The notes under the pieces: generated by a model | What the model was told of the DNA's origin: nothing | What the model saw: only the letters and a program-made list of their open reading frames with translations | Database searches by the model: none | NCBI GenBank assembly: GCA_963712435.1 | Contig: CAVQIB010000021.1 | Location: 1 to 64,000, forward strand | DNA from: Rhodoplanes sp963712435 | Lineage (GTDB): Bacteria > Pseudomonadota > Alphaproteobacteria > Rhizobiales > Xanthobacteraceae | DNA length: 64,000 nucleotides | Direction: 5' to 3' | Made by a program: the position numbers and the translations under genes | Part shown: positions 46,103 to 55,528 of the stretch, one piece after another | Numbering within the stretch: the stretch's first letter is position 1 | Layout: the number at the start of each line of letters is the position of its first letter

Positions 46103-49100
46103 GTGAGACCTTTGCGACTGCTCAGGATTTTGTCGCTCGCGCTTGGCTTGGCGCTGTGGCTCGGGCCAGCGCCGGCTGCGGCCCAGCCGATCGACAGCGC
46201 GGCGGCGCAGAAGCGCTTCCAGGCTCTCTACGCCGCAGGCCGGTATCAGGCCGCGCTCGCGGAAGCGCTCAAGAACGAAGCGGCCGCCAAGCGCGGCGGG
46301 GTGAACACGCTCCCTTACGTGCTTGCGCTTAACGATCTCGGCCGTGCGAACCAGGCGCTCGGACGCTACGGCGAGGCCGCGCGGGCGTTCAAGCAGGTCG
46401 CGGACACCCTGAAGAAGAACGTCCCGCCGACCGATCCCAAGCTGATCCAGGCGAACGCCAATCTCGCCAAGGCCTATCTCCTGCTCGGCCGCTATGGCGA
46501 AGCGGAGACGCTGTTCAGGCAAGCGCGGGACGCGACGGCCAGCGGCTCCGGACCCGGCCCGGCCCTGGCCGTGCTCACGATGAATATGGGCGACGTCTAC
46601 CGGTTTCAGGCTCGCTATGGCGAGGCCGAGGAACAGTACAACCGGGCCCTGGAGATGGCCGAGCAAACCGCCGGCCCGCACAGCATCGAGGTCGCCGACA
46701 CCCTCAACAATCTGACCAAGATTTACGAGGACCAGGGCCGCTTCGCTGAAGCCGAAGCGTCGCTCGCCCGGACGCGCGCCATCAACGAGCGGGTCCGCGG
46801 GGCGAACCATCCGGATGTCGCGTTCGGCATCAACAATCTGGCCCATCTCTACGAGCGGCTGGGCCGCTACGCGGAGGCGGACCGACTGTATCAGCGCGCG
46901 ATTGAAATGTGGCAACAGGCGCTCGGCCCCAACCACCCCGATGTCGCGACCGCGCTGAACAATCTCGCGCTCGTCTATGTCGGGGAAGAACGCTACGAAG
47001 AAGCCGAGCAGCTCTACAAGCGCGCGCTCGCCATTCGCGAGGGCGTGTTCGGCGCGAGCTCCACGGAAGCGGCGACCGTGGCCAACAACCTCGCTGCGCT
47101 TTATGAGTTTCAGGATCGCTACGGCGATGTCGAGGCGTTCGCCAAGCGGGCGCTGCTGGTCGTCGAGAAAACCCTCGGTCCGGACAATCCGGACACGGCC
47201 AAGGTCGTGCGCAAGCTCGGCGTCGCCTATGAGGGCCAGGGTCGCTTCACCGAAGCGGGACAGCAATTCAAGCGCGCACTCGATATTTTCACCAAGTCGT
47301 TCGGCCAGGATCATCGGTTCGTCGCCGGCGTGTTGCTGTCTCAATCGCGGCTGTTCGAACGCGAACGCCGCTATGATGACGCCAATGCGGCGCTGACGCG
47401 CGCGCTCGCGATCAACGAAAAGGCGCGCGGACCGAACCATCCGGAGGTCGCCCGCGTGCTCCACCGGCTCGCGCTCCTGAGCGGCGCCCGCAGCGACTCC
47501 GGCGGCGCGCTCAGCTATTCGCGCAAGGCGAGCGCCGCGGTGCTCGCGCATGCGGCCGCCGACCAGGCGGGACCGGGCGGCTCTGGCGGTCTCGTCGAGC
47601 AGCGTGCGCGCTATTTCGTCAATCACCTCGCAAGCGTCGCGGCCGCCGCGCGGGCTGGTCTCGGCGCAGAGCCGGCGCTTGGGCAGGAGGCGCTGGAAAT
47701 CGCGCAATGGGCGAACCAGTCGGCGGCCGCCGCCGCGATCCAGCAATTGGGCGCGCGCTCCGCCGCCGGCAACGACGCGCTCGCCGCGCTGGTGCGCGAA
47801 AGCCAGGACCTCACGGCCCTGTGGCGCGCGCGCGACCGCGCCTTGACGGAGGCGTTGTCAAAGCCAGGCACGCCCGAATACGCGGCGTTTATCGCAACGC
47901 TCCGCAAGCAGATGGCCGACGTCGAGCAGAAGCTCAACGACAATGCTGCGCGGATGCGCAGGCAGTTCAGCGACTATGTGGCGCTGACCCGGCCGAGCCC
48001 GATGAAGGCGGACGAGGTGCAGCAGCTTCTCGGCGCGGACGAGGCGCTCGTGTTTCTGTTGCCCGGGGAAACCGAGAGCTATGTCTTCGCGCTCACGCGG
48101 GAGGGCTATCTCTGGAAGACGATTCCGTTCGCCGTCGAGGCGCTGGCCGCCAAGGTCGTCGGTCTTCGCCGCGGGCTTTTCGTCGACGCCTCCAACGAGC
48201 CGGCCCGCAAGACCGAGAAATTCGATCCTGCGGCGGCGCATGAGCTCTACGCCGCGCTGATTGGTCCCGTCGATGGCCAGATCAGAGACAAGCGCCACCT
48301 GCTCATCGTGCCCTCCGGGCCTTTGACCGCGCTGCCGTTCCACCTGCTTGTGACCGAGCCGCCGGCGGCCGGCGCGGAGCAGGGCCGGTCGGACGCGGCC
48401 CGCTATCGCGCCGCGGCGTGGCTCATCCGGCGACACGCCGTCACCGTGCTGCCGTCGGTCGCGAGCCTGCGGGCGCTGCGGACGCAGAGGGGGGGCGAGC
48501 AAAGTGGAAAGCCGCTCCTCGGCTTCGGCGATCCGGTCTTCGGGCCGGAGCTGCCGGCTGGCCCGGAAACGCCCCGGAACAGGAGCCGCAGCCTCGTCAC
48601 GCGCGCCTATTCCGAATTCTGGCGCGGCGCCAATGTCGACCGGCGGAAACTCGGCGAAACGCTGCCGCGGCTGGAGGAGACCGCCGACGAACTGAAGGCG
48701 ATCGCGCAAACGCTCGGCGCGCCGGGCGACGACATCAAACTGCGGGAGGATGCGCGCGAAACGACCGTGAAGCATGCACGGCTCGCCGATTACCGCATCG
48801 TCTATTTCGCCACGCACGGCCTCGTCGCCGGCGACGTCCGGGAACTCGCCGAGCCGTCGCTCGCGCTCACCATTCCCGCCGAGCCGACGGAGGAGGACGA
48901 CGGCCTGCTCACGGCCAGCGAAATCGCGCAACTGAAGCTGAATGCCGACTGGGTCGTGCTCTCCGCCTGCAACACGATCGCGGGCGAGAAGCCCGGGGCC
49001 GAGGCGCTCTCGGGCCTCGCGCGCGCGTTCTTCTATGCGGGGGCGCGGGCGCTGCTGGTCTCGCACTGGGCAGTGGAGTCCAATGCGGCGACGCGGCTGA

Positions 49101-49264
49101 CGACGGCCACGTTCGACATCCTCACCGCCAACCCGGAGCTGGGACGCGCCGAGGCGTTGCGCCGCGCGATGCTGGCCTATCTGGACGAGGCGTCTGACCC
49201 GCGCGAGACCGATCCCGCCATTTGGGGCCCGTTCTCCATCGTCGGCGAGGGCGCGCACCGGTGA
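46103..49264 (+). CDS. Exported TPR protein with C-terminal CHAT (caspase-like) domain
   Basis: 1,053 residues from GTG 46103. A signal peptide runs to about residue 27 (LRLLRILSLALGLALWLGPAPAAA). Residues about 60–470 are ten or so TPR-type repeats, with recurring YGEAE, NPD and ALxxxE patterns. A charged helical region follows (about 540–650). The CHAT domain (about 690–1,050) has the catalytic His905 in FATHGLVAGDV and Cys956 in LSACNTIAGE. CHAT proteases are caspase relatives, mostly cytosolic in phage-defence systems. An exported version with TPRs implies a periplasmic substrate or partner. No gasdermin or toxin gene lies beside it. The next gene is an outer-membrane barrel. Confidence 0.9.
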   Translation: MRPLRLLRILSLALGLALWLGPAPAAAQPIDSAAAQKRFQALYAAGRYQAALAEALKNEAAAKRGGVNTLPYVLALNDLGRANQALGRYGEAARAFKQVADTLKKNVPPTDPKLIQANANLAKAYLLLGRYGEAETLFRQARDATASGSGPGPALAVLTMNMGDVYRFQARYGEAEEQYNRALEMAEQTAGPHSIEVADTLNNLTKIYEDQGRFAEAEASLARTRAINERVRGANHPDVAFGINNLAHLYERLGRYAEADRLYQRAIEMWQQALGPNHPDVATALNNLALVYVGEERYEEAEQLYKRALAIREGVFGASSTEAATVANNLAALYEFQDRYGDVEAFAKRALLVVEKTLGPDNPDTAKVVRKLGVAYEGQGRFTEAGQQFKRALDIFTKSFGQDHRFVAGVLLSQSRLFERERRYDDANAALTRALAINEKARGPNHPEVARVLHRLALLSGARSDSGGALSYSRKASAAVLAHAAADQAGPGGSGGLVEQRARYFVNHLASVAAAARAGLGAEPALGQEALEIAQWANQSAAAAAIQQLGARSAAGNDALAALVRESQDLTALWRARDRALTEALSKPGTPEYAAFIATLRKQMADVEQKLNDNAARMRRQFSDYVALTRPSPMKADEVQQLLGADEALVFLLPGETESYVFALTREGYLWKTIPFAVEALAAKVVGLRRGLFVDASNEPARKTEKFDPAAAHELYAALIGPVDGQIRDKRHLLIVPSGPLTALPFHLLVTEPPAAGAEQGRSDAARYRAAAWLIRRHAVTVLPSVASLRALRTQRGGEQSGKPLLGFGDPVFGPELPAGPETPRNRSRSLVTRAYSEFWRGANVDRRKLGETLPRLEETADELKAIAQTLGAPGDDIKLREDARETTVKHARLADYRIVYFATHGLVAGDVRELAEPSLALTIPAEPTEEDDGLLTASEIAQLKLNADWVVLSACNTIAGEKPGAEALSGLARAFFYAGARALLVSHWAVESNAATRLTTATFDILTANPELGRAEALRRAMLAYLDEASDPRETDPAIWGPFSIVGEGAHR

Positions 49265-49433
49265 TGGGCGTCTTCCGGCCGTCGCCGCAAGGCGGCGCAT
49301 CGTTGCCGTCCCGCCACGCTTGCTGAAAAAATGAGCATCGGCGGCGTTCCGCAACGAGTCCGCGGTTGATTTCCCCAGCCCAAGAGCGGCAGCTTAGCAG
49401 CGGGGAATTCCGATCAGACGGATGGGGCGCAAC

Positions 49434-50396
49434 ATGACAAGACTTCTGACGCTCGGCGTCGGCCTAGCGGCCGCTTTCGCTATGATGGCTCCGGCCCTGG
49501 CGGACGAGCCGCCGCCCCCGCAGAAAAGGGCGCCCGCCCGCGCCGCGCCGGTCCGGGCTGCGCCGGCCCGTGTTGCCCCGGCTCCGCGACCGGAGCCGGT
49601 CCGGCAGGCGGCCACCAGCAACTGGTCCGGCGGTCAGGCGGGCGGCTCGAATGGCGGCAGCTTCGCCAACAACGCGTTCGCCGAGCCGGGCTCCTATATC
49701 TGCCCGCCCGGCGCGACATTCGGCGTCTATTGCTACGAGACACCGTTCAGCTTCAAAGGGCATCCTGCAAGCTACACGATCGGTCCCTTCCTGGGCTATC
49801 GCGTGCAGCTCGGAAGCTTTGTGGTCGGGATCGAGGGCGATGTCTCCTACAAGGACACCGAGTCCTCGGTCGGCCAGGTGACCGATGTGCAGATCAATCC
49901 CGTGGTCGGCGGCACGCCGTTCAATTACCTGCGCAACGACAACTTCGCCGGCACGCTCAAGCAGGGCTGGGACGGCTCGGTGCGCGGACGTATCGGCGTG
50001 CTCGTGACGCCCTGGACCCTGATCTATGGAACCGGCGGCGTCGCGCTTGAGCGGGTCAGCGGGTCGCTGACCTATGTCGGCACCATATATGAGTGCACCG
50101 GCCCCGGCGTGAGCTGCACGACGCCGATCGGCACGGCGACGTCGAGCACGAGCTTCAGCGAGACGCGCGTCGGCGCAACGGGCGGCGCGGGCGTGGAATT
50201 CCAGCTTGGACAGAGCCCCTTCGGGGGGTCGTGGACGGCGAGGATCGAGTATCGCTACACGGATTTCGGCAGCTTCAGCAAGTCGTTCCCCGTCTACACG
50301 GCCTGCGCGACCTGCGCGAGCCCGTCGAGCGGCGCGTCGATCGAGCTGCATCCGTCGTTCCAGACCGTCCGGGTCGGCCTCGGCTTCGGCTTCTGA
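49434..50396 (+). CDS. Outer-membrane beta-barrel protein (Omp25/RopB-like)
   Basis: 320 residues from ATG 49434, with GGGGC upstream; ATG 49422 is an in-frame alternative. A signal peptide ends at about residue 23 (LLTLGVGLAAAFAMMAPALA). A proline/alanine-rich linker of about 40 residues (RAPARAAPVRAAP-type) follows, then barrel strands: YTIGPFLGYRVQLGSFVVGIEGDVSY, SVRGRIGVLVTPWTLIYGTGGVAL, WTARIEYRYTDFG. The C-terminus VGLGFGF ends in Phe, the outer-membrane assembly signal. The family comprises major alphaproteobacterial surface proteins. The linker may span or bind peptidoglycan. Confidence 0.88.
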   Translation: MTRLLTLGVGLAAAFAMMAPALADEPPPPQKRAPARAAPVRAAPARVAPAPRPEPVRQAATSNWSGGQAGGSNGGSFANNAFAEPGSYICPPGATFGVYCYETPFSFKGHPASYTIGPFLGYRVQLGSFVVGIEGDVSYKDTESSVGQVTDVQINPVVGGTPFNYLRNDNFAGTLKQGWDGSVRGRIGVLVTPWTLIYGTGGVALERVSGSLTYVGTIYECTGPGVSCTTPIGTATSSTSFSETRVGATGGAGVEFQLGQSPFGGSWTARIEYRYTDFGSFSKSFPVYTACATCASPSSGASIELHPSFQTVRVGLGFGF

Positions 50397-50450
50397 CGCC
50401 GGCAGGATAGAAGCCGGCCAGCCGACGCGCGGCTGGCCCCGGGAACGAGA

Positions 50451-50482
50451 AAGCCGCCTGCGGAAACGCGGGCGGCTTTTTT
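50451..50482 (+). terminator. Rho-independent terminator after the outer-membrane protein gene
   Basis: AAGCCGCCTGCG, loop GAAA and CGCGGGCGGC followed by T6 form a textbook stem, loop and T-tract 55 bases after the stop. A second hairpin, GGCCAGCC paired with GGCTGGCC, precedes it at 50415–50438. Confidence 0.9.
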
Positions 50483-50509
50483 AGTCCTGCCGTCGTTGCG
50501 CGGGAAAGC

Positions 50510-51088
50510 TCAGGCTGCGCGGGCGCGCTCAACCGCCTCGGCTGTCCGCTTGGTCGCTTCATCGGCCATATGCATTGATTTCTCGGCGATGCGGCGGGCG
50601 CACTGAAGGAAGCTCTCCAGATTGTCGCGCACGAATTCGCTTTGGACTGCGGCGAAGTCCTGTGGCGTACGGCAGCGCATCAGGCTGTCGAACCGGTTCA
50701 GATTCTGCTCCATGCGTTCGCGGGCGAAGTTCACCCATTCGCGCGAGATGCCCTGGCCCACTTCGGCGAGCACCGCGCTCGAATGGATGATGGCGTCGAT
50801 ATTGTCGGAGGATTTCTGCGCCGCCTTGTGGGCTTCCTCGCCGGACATGCCGAACACGCGGCTGAGCTGATCGGCCGACTTTTCGGTCAAGCGCGCCGCA
50901 ATCTCGGCGCTCGACTGCAGCGCCTCCTGAACGGTCTCCGCATTGCGCTGGAGAATTTCCGTCCCGGCGCGCGCCGCACGCTCGCTGACATCGCTGGATA
51001 TTTTCACGATGCGGTCCGCCTGCTCGACGCCCGCTCGAGTTGCCTCTTGCACGGCCTGGGTCACGTTGTCGGTCTGGGGGTTAAGCAT
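50510..51088 (-). CDS. Phasin family protein
   Basis: 192 residues, nearly all helical, from ATG 51088 with GGAGA 7 bases upstream. The phasin_2 stretch is ISREWVNFARERMEQNLNRFDSLMRCRTPQDFAAVQSEFVRDNLESF, preceded by a long amphipathic region. Phasins coat polyhydroxyalkanoate granules and regulate their size; some act as stress chaperones. No polyhydroxyalkanoate synthase gene lies beside it. Convergent with the outer-membrane gene, and its transcript probably ends in the region of the terminator at 50451–50482. Confidence 0.88.
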   Translation of the reverse strand: MLNPQTDNVTQAVQEATRAGVEQADRIVKISSDVSERAARAGTEILQRNAETVQEALQSSAEIAARLTEKSADQLSRVFGMSGEEAHKAAQKSSDNIDAIIHSSAVLAEVGQGISREWVNFARERMEQNLNRFDSLMRCRTPQDFAAVQSEFVRDNLESFLQCARRIAEKSMHMADEATKRTAEAVERARAA

Positions 51089-51529
51089 GTGTCCGTCTCC
51101 TCAGTTGATCGTCTCAGTACGGGGGAACGCCGGGAATTCGCGACGCACTGATGCCGCAATACCGCAATACCCAACCTAATCTCAGGTCGTTCACAAAGTT
51201 CCAGCAATCGTCAAAAAATTGAATGTACTTCTATTATAGCTAATCACAGTAAACTATGTATAGGCTATTCTATACGGTATAAACGGTTCTTCTGCAGAAT
51301 TGAAACGACAGATATTCACCGACCCGCAGGCTTTGTCGCAGCCTCCGGCCGCGGCCGCCCTCGGACATGAGTGAATTTTAGTCCGGGTCGGCGACAGGAT
51401 AATGAACGCGCGCACATCGTGCGCCGCGCTCGCACGCGGAACCGGTTCATCCTGCGAAGCTCGCCGCCAAGCGAACAGCCGTTTCGTCTCCCGCACGAGA
51501 GAGGGCCGCCCGTGTAAGCGCCGCAGCGC
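51089..51529. other. A+T-rich gap upstream of the phasin gene
   Basis: 441 bases without a credible gene. About 51205–51290 is strikingly A+T-rich against a ~65% G+C background and contains the 18-bp inverted repeat GTATAG-GCTATT-CTATAC at 51258–51275. It lies upstream of the phasin gene and downstream of the M24 gene. Likely a promoter or operator region, or a trace of foreign DNA. Confidence 0.5.
51258..51275. promoter_or_regulatory. Inverted repeat GTATAG-GCTATT-CTATAC
   Basis: A perfect 6-bp inverted repeat with a 6-base centre in an A+T-rich island, about 170–190 bases upstream of the phasin start. Its A+T content makes chance formation easier than for G+C-rich repeats. Confidence 0.3.
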
Positions 51530-52822
51530 TCAGTAGCGCGCGGCGATCGGCAGCTCCTCGCCCGGGAACAGCGTGATCACGCGACAGCCCGTATCGGTGA
51601 CGACCACCTCTTCCTCGATCCGCGCGGCCGAATAGCCGTCCTTCGCCGGACAATAGGTCTCGAGCGCGAACACCATGCCTTCCTTGATCTCGGTCGGGTG
51701 ATCCATCGAGATCACGCGCGAGATGATCGGCCGCTCGTGCAGCGCGAGCCCGAGCCCGTGGCCGAATTGCAGGCCGAACGCCGACGTTTCGTCGGGGAAG
51801 CCGAATTCCTCCGCCTTCGGCCACACGCTGCAGACGCGGTCGGTGGTCACCCCCGGCTTGATCAGCGCGATCGCGCAGTCGAGCCATTCGCGGCACAGCT
51901 TGTAGGCGTCGTGCTGGGCCGGCGTCGCGCGTCCGACATTGAAGGTGCGGTAGTAGCAGGTGCGATAACCCATAAAGGATTGGAGGATGTCGAAGAACAC
52001 CTGATCCCCGGGCCGCACCATGCGATCGGTGAAATTGTGCGGGTGCGGATTGCAGCGCTCGCCGGAGATGGCGTTCACCGCTTCCACGTCGTCGGAGCCG
52101 TTGCGATAGAGGAACTCGTTGACCTTCGCGACGATGTCGTTCTCGCGTATGCCGGGCCGCAGCTCCTCATTGATGAGGTGGTAGGCGCCGTCGACCATGG
52201 CGGCGGCGCGGTTCAGCAAGGCGATCTCGTCGATGTTCTTGATCTCGCGCGCCTCCAGCATCACCTGCTGGCCGTCGGCGATCTTGAGGCCGGCTTTCTG
52301 CAGCTCGAACATCATCGGCGGCTCGATGATGTCGACGCCGACCGGCATGTCGCCGACGCCGGCTTCGCGGATCAGCGCCGCGATCTCGCCGGCGTGCCGC
52401 GCCATCAGGCCGAACGACGGGGACACCGTGCCGCGCAAGCCGAGCAGGCCGGCCTTGCAGTTCTCCGGCTTGAGCCACGGGCAGTAGAGCCGATGGTGCA
52501 CCGCGGCCGAACCGAAATCCCACAGGATCGGATCGCCGTTGCGCGTCAGCAGCGCCCACCGGCAGATCTTGTCGCGCTCCCACTCGCCGATCTTGGTCGA
52601 GGTCAGGTAGCGGATATTGTTGACGTCCATCACGAGGAGCGCGCCGAGCTCGGAATTGTTCAGCGCCTGACGCGCGCGGGACAGGCGGTAGCGATGCATG
52701 CGCCGGTAGTCGACGCGCTCCTCGAAATCGACTCCGGTGATGCCGAGCGCCGGCAGCGCGCGCCCCCAATTGTAACGGGGGTCGATGTCTTCGGCGCGGA
52801 TCTCGCGCGTATACTGATCCAT
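51530..52822 (-). CDS. M24-family peptidase-like protein (Xaa-Pro dipeptidase/creatinase fold)
   Basis: 430 residues from ATG 52822 with AAGGAG 7 bases upstream. A creatinase N-terminal domain (about residues 50–190, LGALLVMDVNNIRYLTST) precedes the pita-bread M24 domain with NPHPHNFTDRMVRPGDQVFFDI, GLQFGHGLGLALHERPII and EGMVFALETYCPA followed by EEEVVVTD. The usual five metal ligands (D, D, H, E, E) can be partly matched: Asp in FFDI, His in GHGLG and Glu in ALET and IEEEV. One Asp position appears as a nearby residue, so hydrolase activity is likely but not certain. It lies divergent to the aryl-CoA ligase gene. Confidence 0.85.
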   Translation of the reverse strand: MDQYTREIRAEDIDPRYNWGRALPALGITGVDFEERVDYRRMHRYRLSRARQALNNSELGALLVMDVNNIRYLTSTKIGEWERDKICRWALLTRNGDPILWDFGSAAVHHRLYCPWLKPENCKAGLLGLRGTVSPSFGLMARHAGEIAALIREAGVGDMPVGVDIIEPPMMFELQKAGLKIADGQQVMLEAREIKNIDEIALLNRAAAMVDGAYHLINEELRPGIRENDIVAKVNEFLYRNGSDDVEAVNAISGERCNPHPHNFTDRMVRPGDQVFFDILQSFMGYRTCYYRTFNVGRATPAQHDAYKLCREWLDCAIALIKPGVTTDRVCSVWPKAEEFGFPDETSAFGLQFGHGLGLALHERPIISRVISMDHPTEIKEGMVFALETYCPAKDGYSAARIEEEVVVTDTGCRVITLFPGEELPIAARY

Positions 52823-53060
52823 GGCAAACTCCTTGGGGGGCGGGTTTTAATGCGCCGGCGGCCGGCGGAGCTCTCAAACTATAGAGCCAATCGTTTTCGG
52901 TGTAACATTGATCTTTCGGTCGCGCCGGCCCAAGATGTCGCGCCTCGAATTCGCGAAGCGCAAGGCAGGGCGTGCGAACTCAATTGCCGGTTTCTCGATC
53001 TGATTGCGTAATCGCGGGAGGTCCGATCGACAAAAACTTCACATGATGGGACGAAACGCT

Positions 53061-54668
53061 ATGTCGCTTGCAGAACGCGTCGATACGCCGTCAGCGCCGC
53101 GCCACGCCCAGCCGCTCGCAACCGGAGCGATACCGCGTCAATACAACTTCGCGGCTGACATCCTTGAGCGCAATCTGGCCGCCGGGCGCGCCGGCAAGCC
53201 CGCCTTCATCGATCCGCGCGGCGCCTGGACCTATGGCGATCTCGCCGATCGCGTCGAGCGCTTCGGCCATGTGCTCCGCAAGCTCGGCGTCCGGCGCGAG
53301 GAGCGCGTCCTCATCTGCCTGCTCGACAGCATCGACTGGCCGACCGCGTTTCTCGGCGCGATCAAGGCCGGGGTGATCGCCGTGCCGGTGAACACGCTGC
53401 TGACGGAGGACGACTACCGCTACCTGCTCGCCGACAGCCGCGCGCGGTTGCTCGTCGTGTCGGAGGCGCTCTATCCGAAATTCGCGAACGTCATCGCGAC
53501 ATGTCCGGACCTCGCGCATGTGATCGTGTCCGGCGAGGATGCGCACGGGCGTCATCGCTTCGAGGATCTGCTCCAGGAGGCGAGCGGCCCGGCGACGACC
53601 GCGGAGACGACGCGCGACGACATCTGCTTCTGGCTCTATACGTCGGGCTCGACCGGCAAGCCGAAAGGGGCGGTGCACGCGCACGCCAATCTGCCGCTGA
53701 CCAACGCGCTCTACGCCGCGCCATTGCTGCGCCTCACCGAGAACGACCTGTGCTTCTCGGTCGCGAAGCTGTTCTTCGCCTATGGACTGGGCAATGCTCT
53801 CACCTTTCCGCTGTCGGCCGGCGCGACGACCGTCCTGATGCCGGACCGCCCCACGCCCGAGACCGTTGCAGCGGTGCTGCGGAAGCATCCGGTCACCGTG
53901 TTCTTCGGCGTGCCGACCTTCTATGCGGCCTATCTCGCAAGCCCGGTGGCTCTGCGGCGCGACGAGGTGAAGCTGCGCTGCGCCGTCTCGGCCGGCGAGC
54001 CGCTGCCGACCGATATCGGACGCCGCTGGAGCGAGCGCTACGGCGTCGACATTCTCGACGGCCTCGGTTCCACCGAGATGCTGCACATCTACCTGTCCAA
54101 CCGCGCGGGCGAGGTCAGATACGGCACCACCGGCAAGCCGGCGCCCGGCTATGAGATCAAGCTCGTCGGCGACGACGGCATGCCGGTCAAGCAAGGCGAA
54201 ATGGGCGAACTGCACGTCAAGGGACCGACGGGCGCGCTCATGTATTGGAACAATCGCGACCAGTCGCGTGCGACCTTTCTCGGCGAATGGACGCGCACAG
54301 GCGACAAATATGTCGAGGACCAGGACGGCTATTTCGTCTACTGCGGCCGCCGCGACGACATGCTCAAAGTGGGCGGCATCTATGTCTCGCCCTTCGAGGT
54401 CGAAGGCGCGCTGCTCACCCACCCCGACGTCCTCGAAGCGGCGGTGGTCGCCTGGCCCGACGAGGATCTCCTGATCAAGCCGAAAGCGTTTGTCGTGCTG
54501 AAGGATCCGAGCCGCGCTTCGGCGGAACTCGCGCAGGCGCTGCAGGACTTCTGCAAGCAGCGCCTCGCGCCCTACAAGTATCCGCGCTGGCTTGAATTCC
54601 GCGCCGATCTGCCGAAGACGGCGACGGGCAAGATCCAACGCTTCAAGCTGCGCGCCGAAAGCCAGTGA
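53061..54668 (+). CDS. Benzoate-CoA ligase family protein (aryl-CoA synthetase)
   Basis: 535 residues from ATG 53061 (GGGACG 8 bases upstream; ATG 53043 is an alternative). Adenylate-forming motifs: WLYTSGSTGKPKGAVHAHAN (P-loop), FSVAKLFFAYGLGNALTFP, which is characteristic of the benzoate/4-hydroxybenzoate ligases, LDGLGSTEMLHIYLSN, GDKYVEDQDGYFVYCGRRDDMLKVGG and the final Lys in LPKTATGKIQRFKL. It activates an aromatic acid with ATP and CoA. With the PadEFGHI-like complex at 34–39 kb, both routes to benzoyl-CoA would be represented, although the genes are 14 kb apart. Confidence 0.88.
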   Translation: MSLAERVDTPSAPRHAQPLATGAIPRQYNFAADILERNLAAGRAGKPAFIDPRGAWTYGDLADRVERFGHVLRKLGVRREERVLICLLDSIDWPTAFLGAIKAGVIAVPVNTLLTEDDYRYLLADSRARLLVVSEALYPKFANVIATCPDLAHVIVSGEDAHGRHRFEDLLQEASGPATTAETTRDDICFWLYTSGSTGKPKGAVHAHANLPLTNALYAAPLLRLTENDLCFSVAKLFFAYGLGNALTFPLSAGATTVLMPDRPTPETVAAVLRKHPVTVFFGVPTFYAAYLASPVALRRDEVKLRCAVSAGEPLPTDIGRRWSERYGVDILDGLGSTEMLHIYLSNRAGEVRYGTTGKPAPGYEIKLVGDDGMPVKQGEMGELHVKGPTGALMYWNNRDQSRATFLGEWTRTGDKYVEDQDGYFVYCGRRDDMLKVGGIYVSPFEVEGALLTHPDVLEAAVVAWPDEDLLIKPKAFVVLKDPSRASAELAQALQDFCKQRLAPYKYPRWLEFRADLPKTATGKIQRFKLRAESQ

Positions 54669-54673
54669 GAAGC

Positions 54674-54705
54674 GGTTCACCTCTCCCGCCCGGGAGAGGT
54701 GAACC
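54674..54705 (+). terminator. Perfect 15-bp hairpin after the aryl-CoA ligase gene
   Basis: GGTTCACCTCTCCCG and its exact complement separated by CC, six bases after the stop. It shares CTCTCCC with the repeat at 34549–34691, so it may be a reduced copy of that family. There is no T-tract. Position suggests 3'-end protection or termination. Confidence 0.5.
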
Positions 54706-54938
54706 ATGCCGGCGCGAACTTGGCGGGGAAGAGAAAGACGCGATCGGCGCTTTCGCGATCACGTCCGCTTGAAAAATCCCCTCACAGCGAAACCCCGGTT
54801 CATCACGCCCGTACAGAAGGATCGTCATGCTCGCGCCCCCCGATCACGGGTGCGCGAACGCGGGTGATTTCGCGGCGCAGCGGAACGCGGCTGTCGCGCT
54901 CGCGTTGGCATGGCATATTCGAACACGGGACCGTTGCG

Positions 54939-55473
54939 ATGAGAACCGTCTTTACCAAACTGAACGCGTTCGCGGGTGGCTTGCTTGCTTCTTGCGCTCG
55001 CTTGGCCCGGCGACGTCCGAACGCAGCCCGGCGCATCGACGGCGGGGCTTGAAGCGCCGCGGTGGAGCGTGTTGTCCGACCCGTTCGGGACGAAGGTGGA
55101 GTACCCTGAAAACATATTCTCGATCGATGCAGGCGCGGCGCCGCGCGGGACCGGGCGCACGCTGCGTTCGCCCGACGATCGCGCCTGGCTGATGGTGTAT
55201 GTCGAAGGCAATGACGAGCGTCACACGCCGGCGAGTTTCGTGCGCGCTTTTTTCACCGCGCCGCGCGAGACCCTCGACTATAATCGCGTCACCGATCGCT
55301 TCTTCGCCATCTCCGGCGTGAAGGACGAGCAGATCTATTACAGCCGCTGCAATTTCCCGATCGGCGTCAAGGGACCTCTGCACTGCATTTATCTCGCCTA
55401 TCCGAAAGACGAAGAGCGGCAGTGGGATGGGATCGTGACGCGGATCAGCCGCTCGCTGCGGCCAGGCGGCTAA
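54939..55473 (+). CDS. Small exported hypothetical protein (one reading-frame break in the signal peptide)
   Basis: 177 residues if one G of the run at 54974–54976 is removed. ATG 54939 then gives MRTVFTKLNAFAVACLLLAL, a clear signal peptide. Without correction only a GTG start at 54976 is available. The mature part contains RWSVLSDPFGTKVEYPENIF, RTLRSPDDRAWLMVYVEG, YNRVTDRFFAISGVKDEQIYY and CNFPIGVKGPLHCIYLAYP, with a Cys pair that could form a disulfide. The pattern is familiar from hypothetical periplasmic proteins of Hyphomicrobiales. No function can be given. Confidence 0.7.
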
Positions 55474-55528
55474 GCCGATCGCCTCGTAAGCGCGCAGATG
55501 CGACCGGGCCCGCGGGCCGCCCGCGTCG

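Noticed and set aside
45812..47746. A 644-codon minus-strand frame over the TPR region
   Set aside because: Antisense to the TPR–CHAT gene, no domain, compositional shadow.
51530..52822. DMSP lyase DddP as identity of the M24-like protein
   Set aside because: The overall fold is shared, but the sequence looks closer to general Xaa-Pro dipeptidase-like proteins; the DddP-specific residues could not be matched with confidence.
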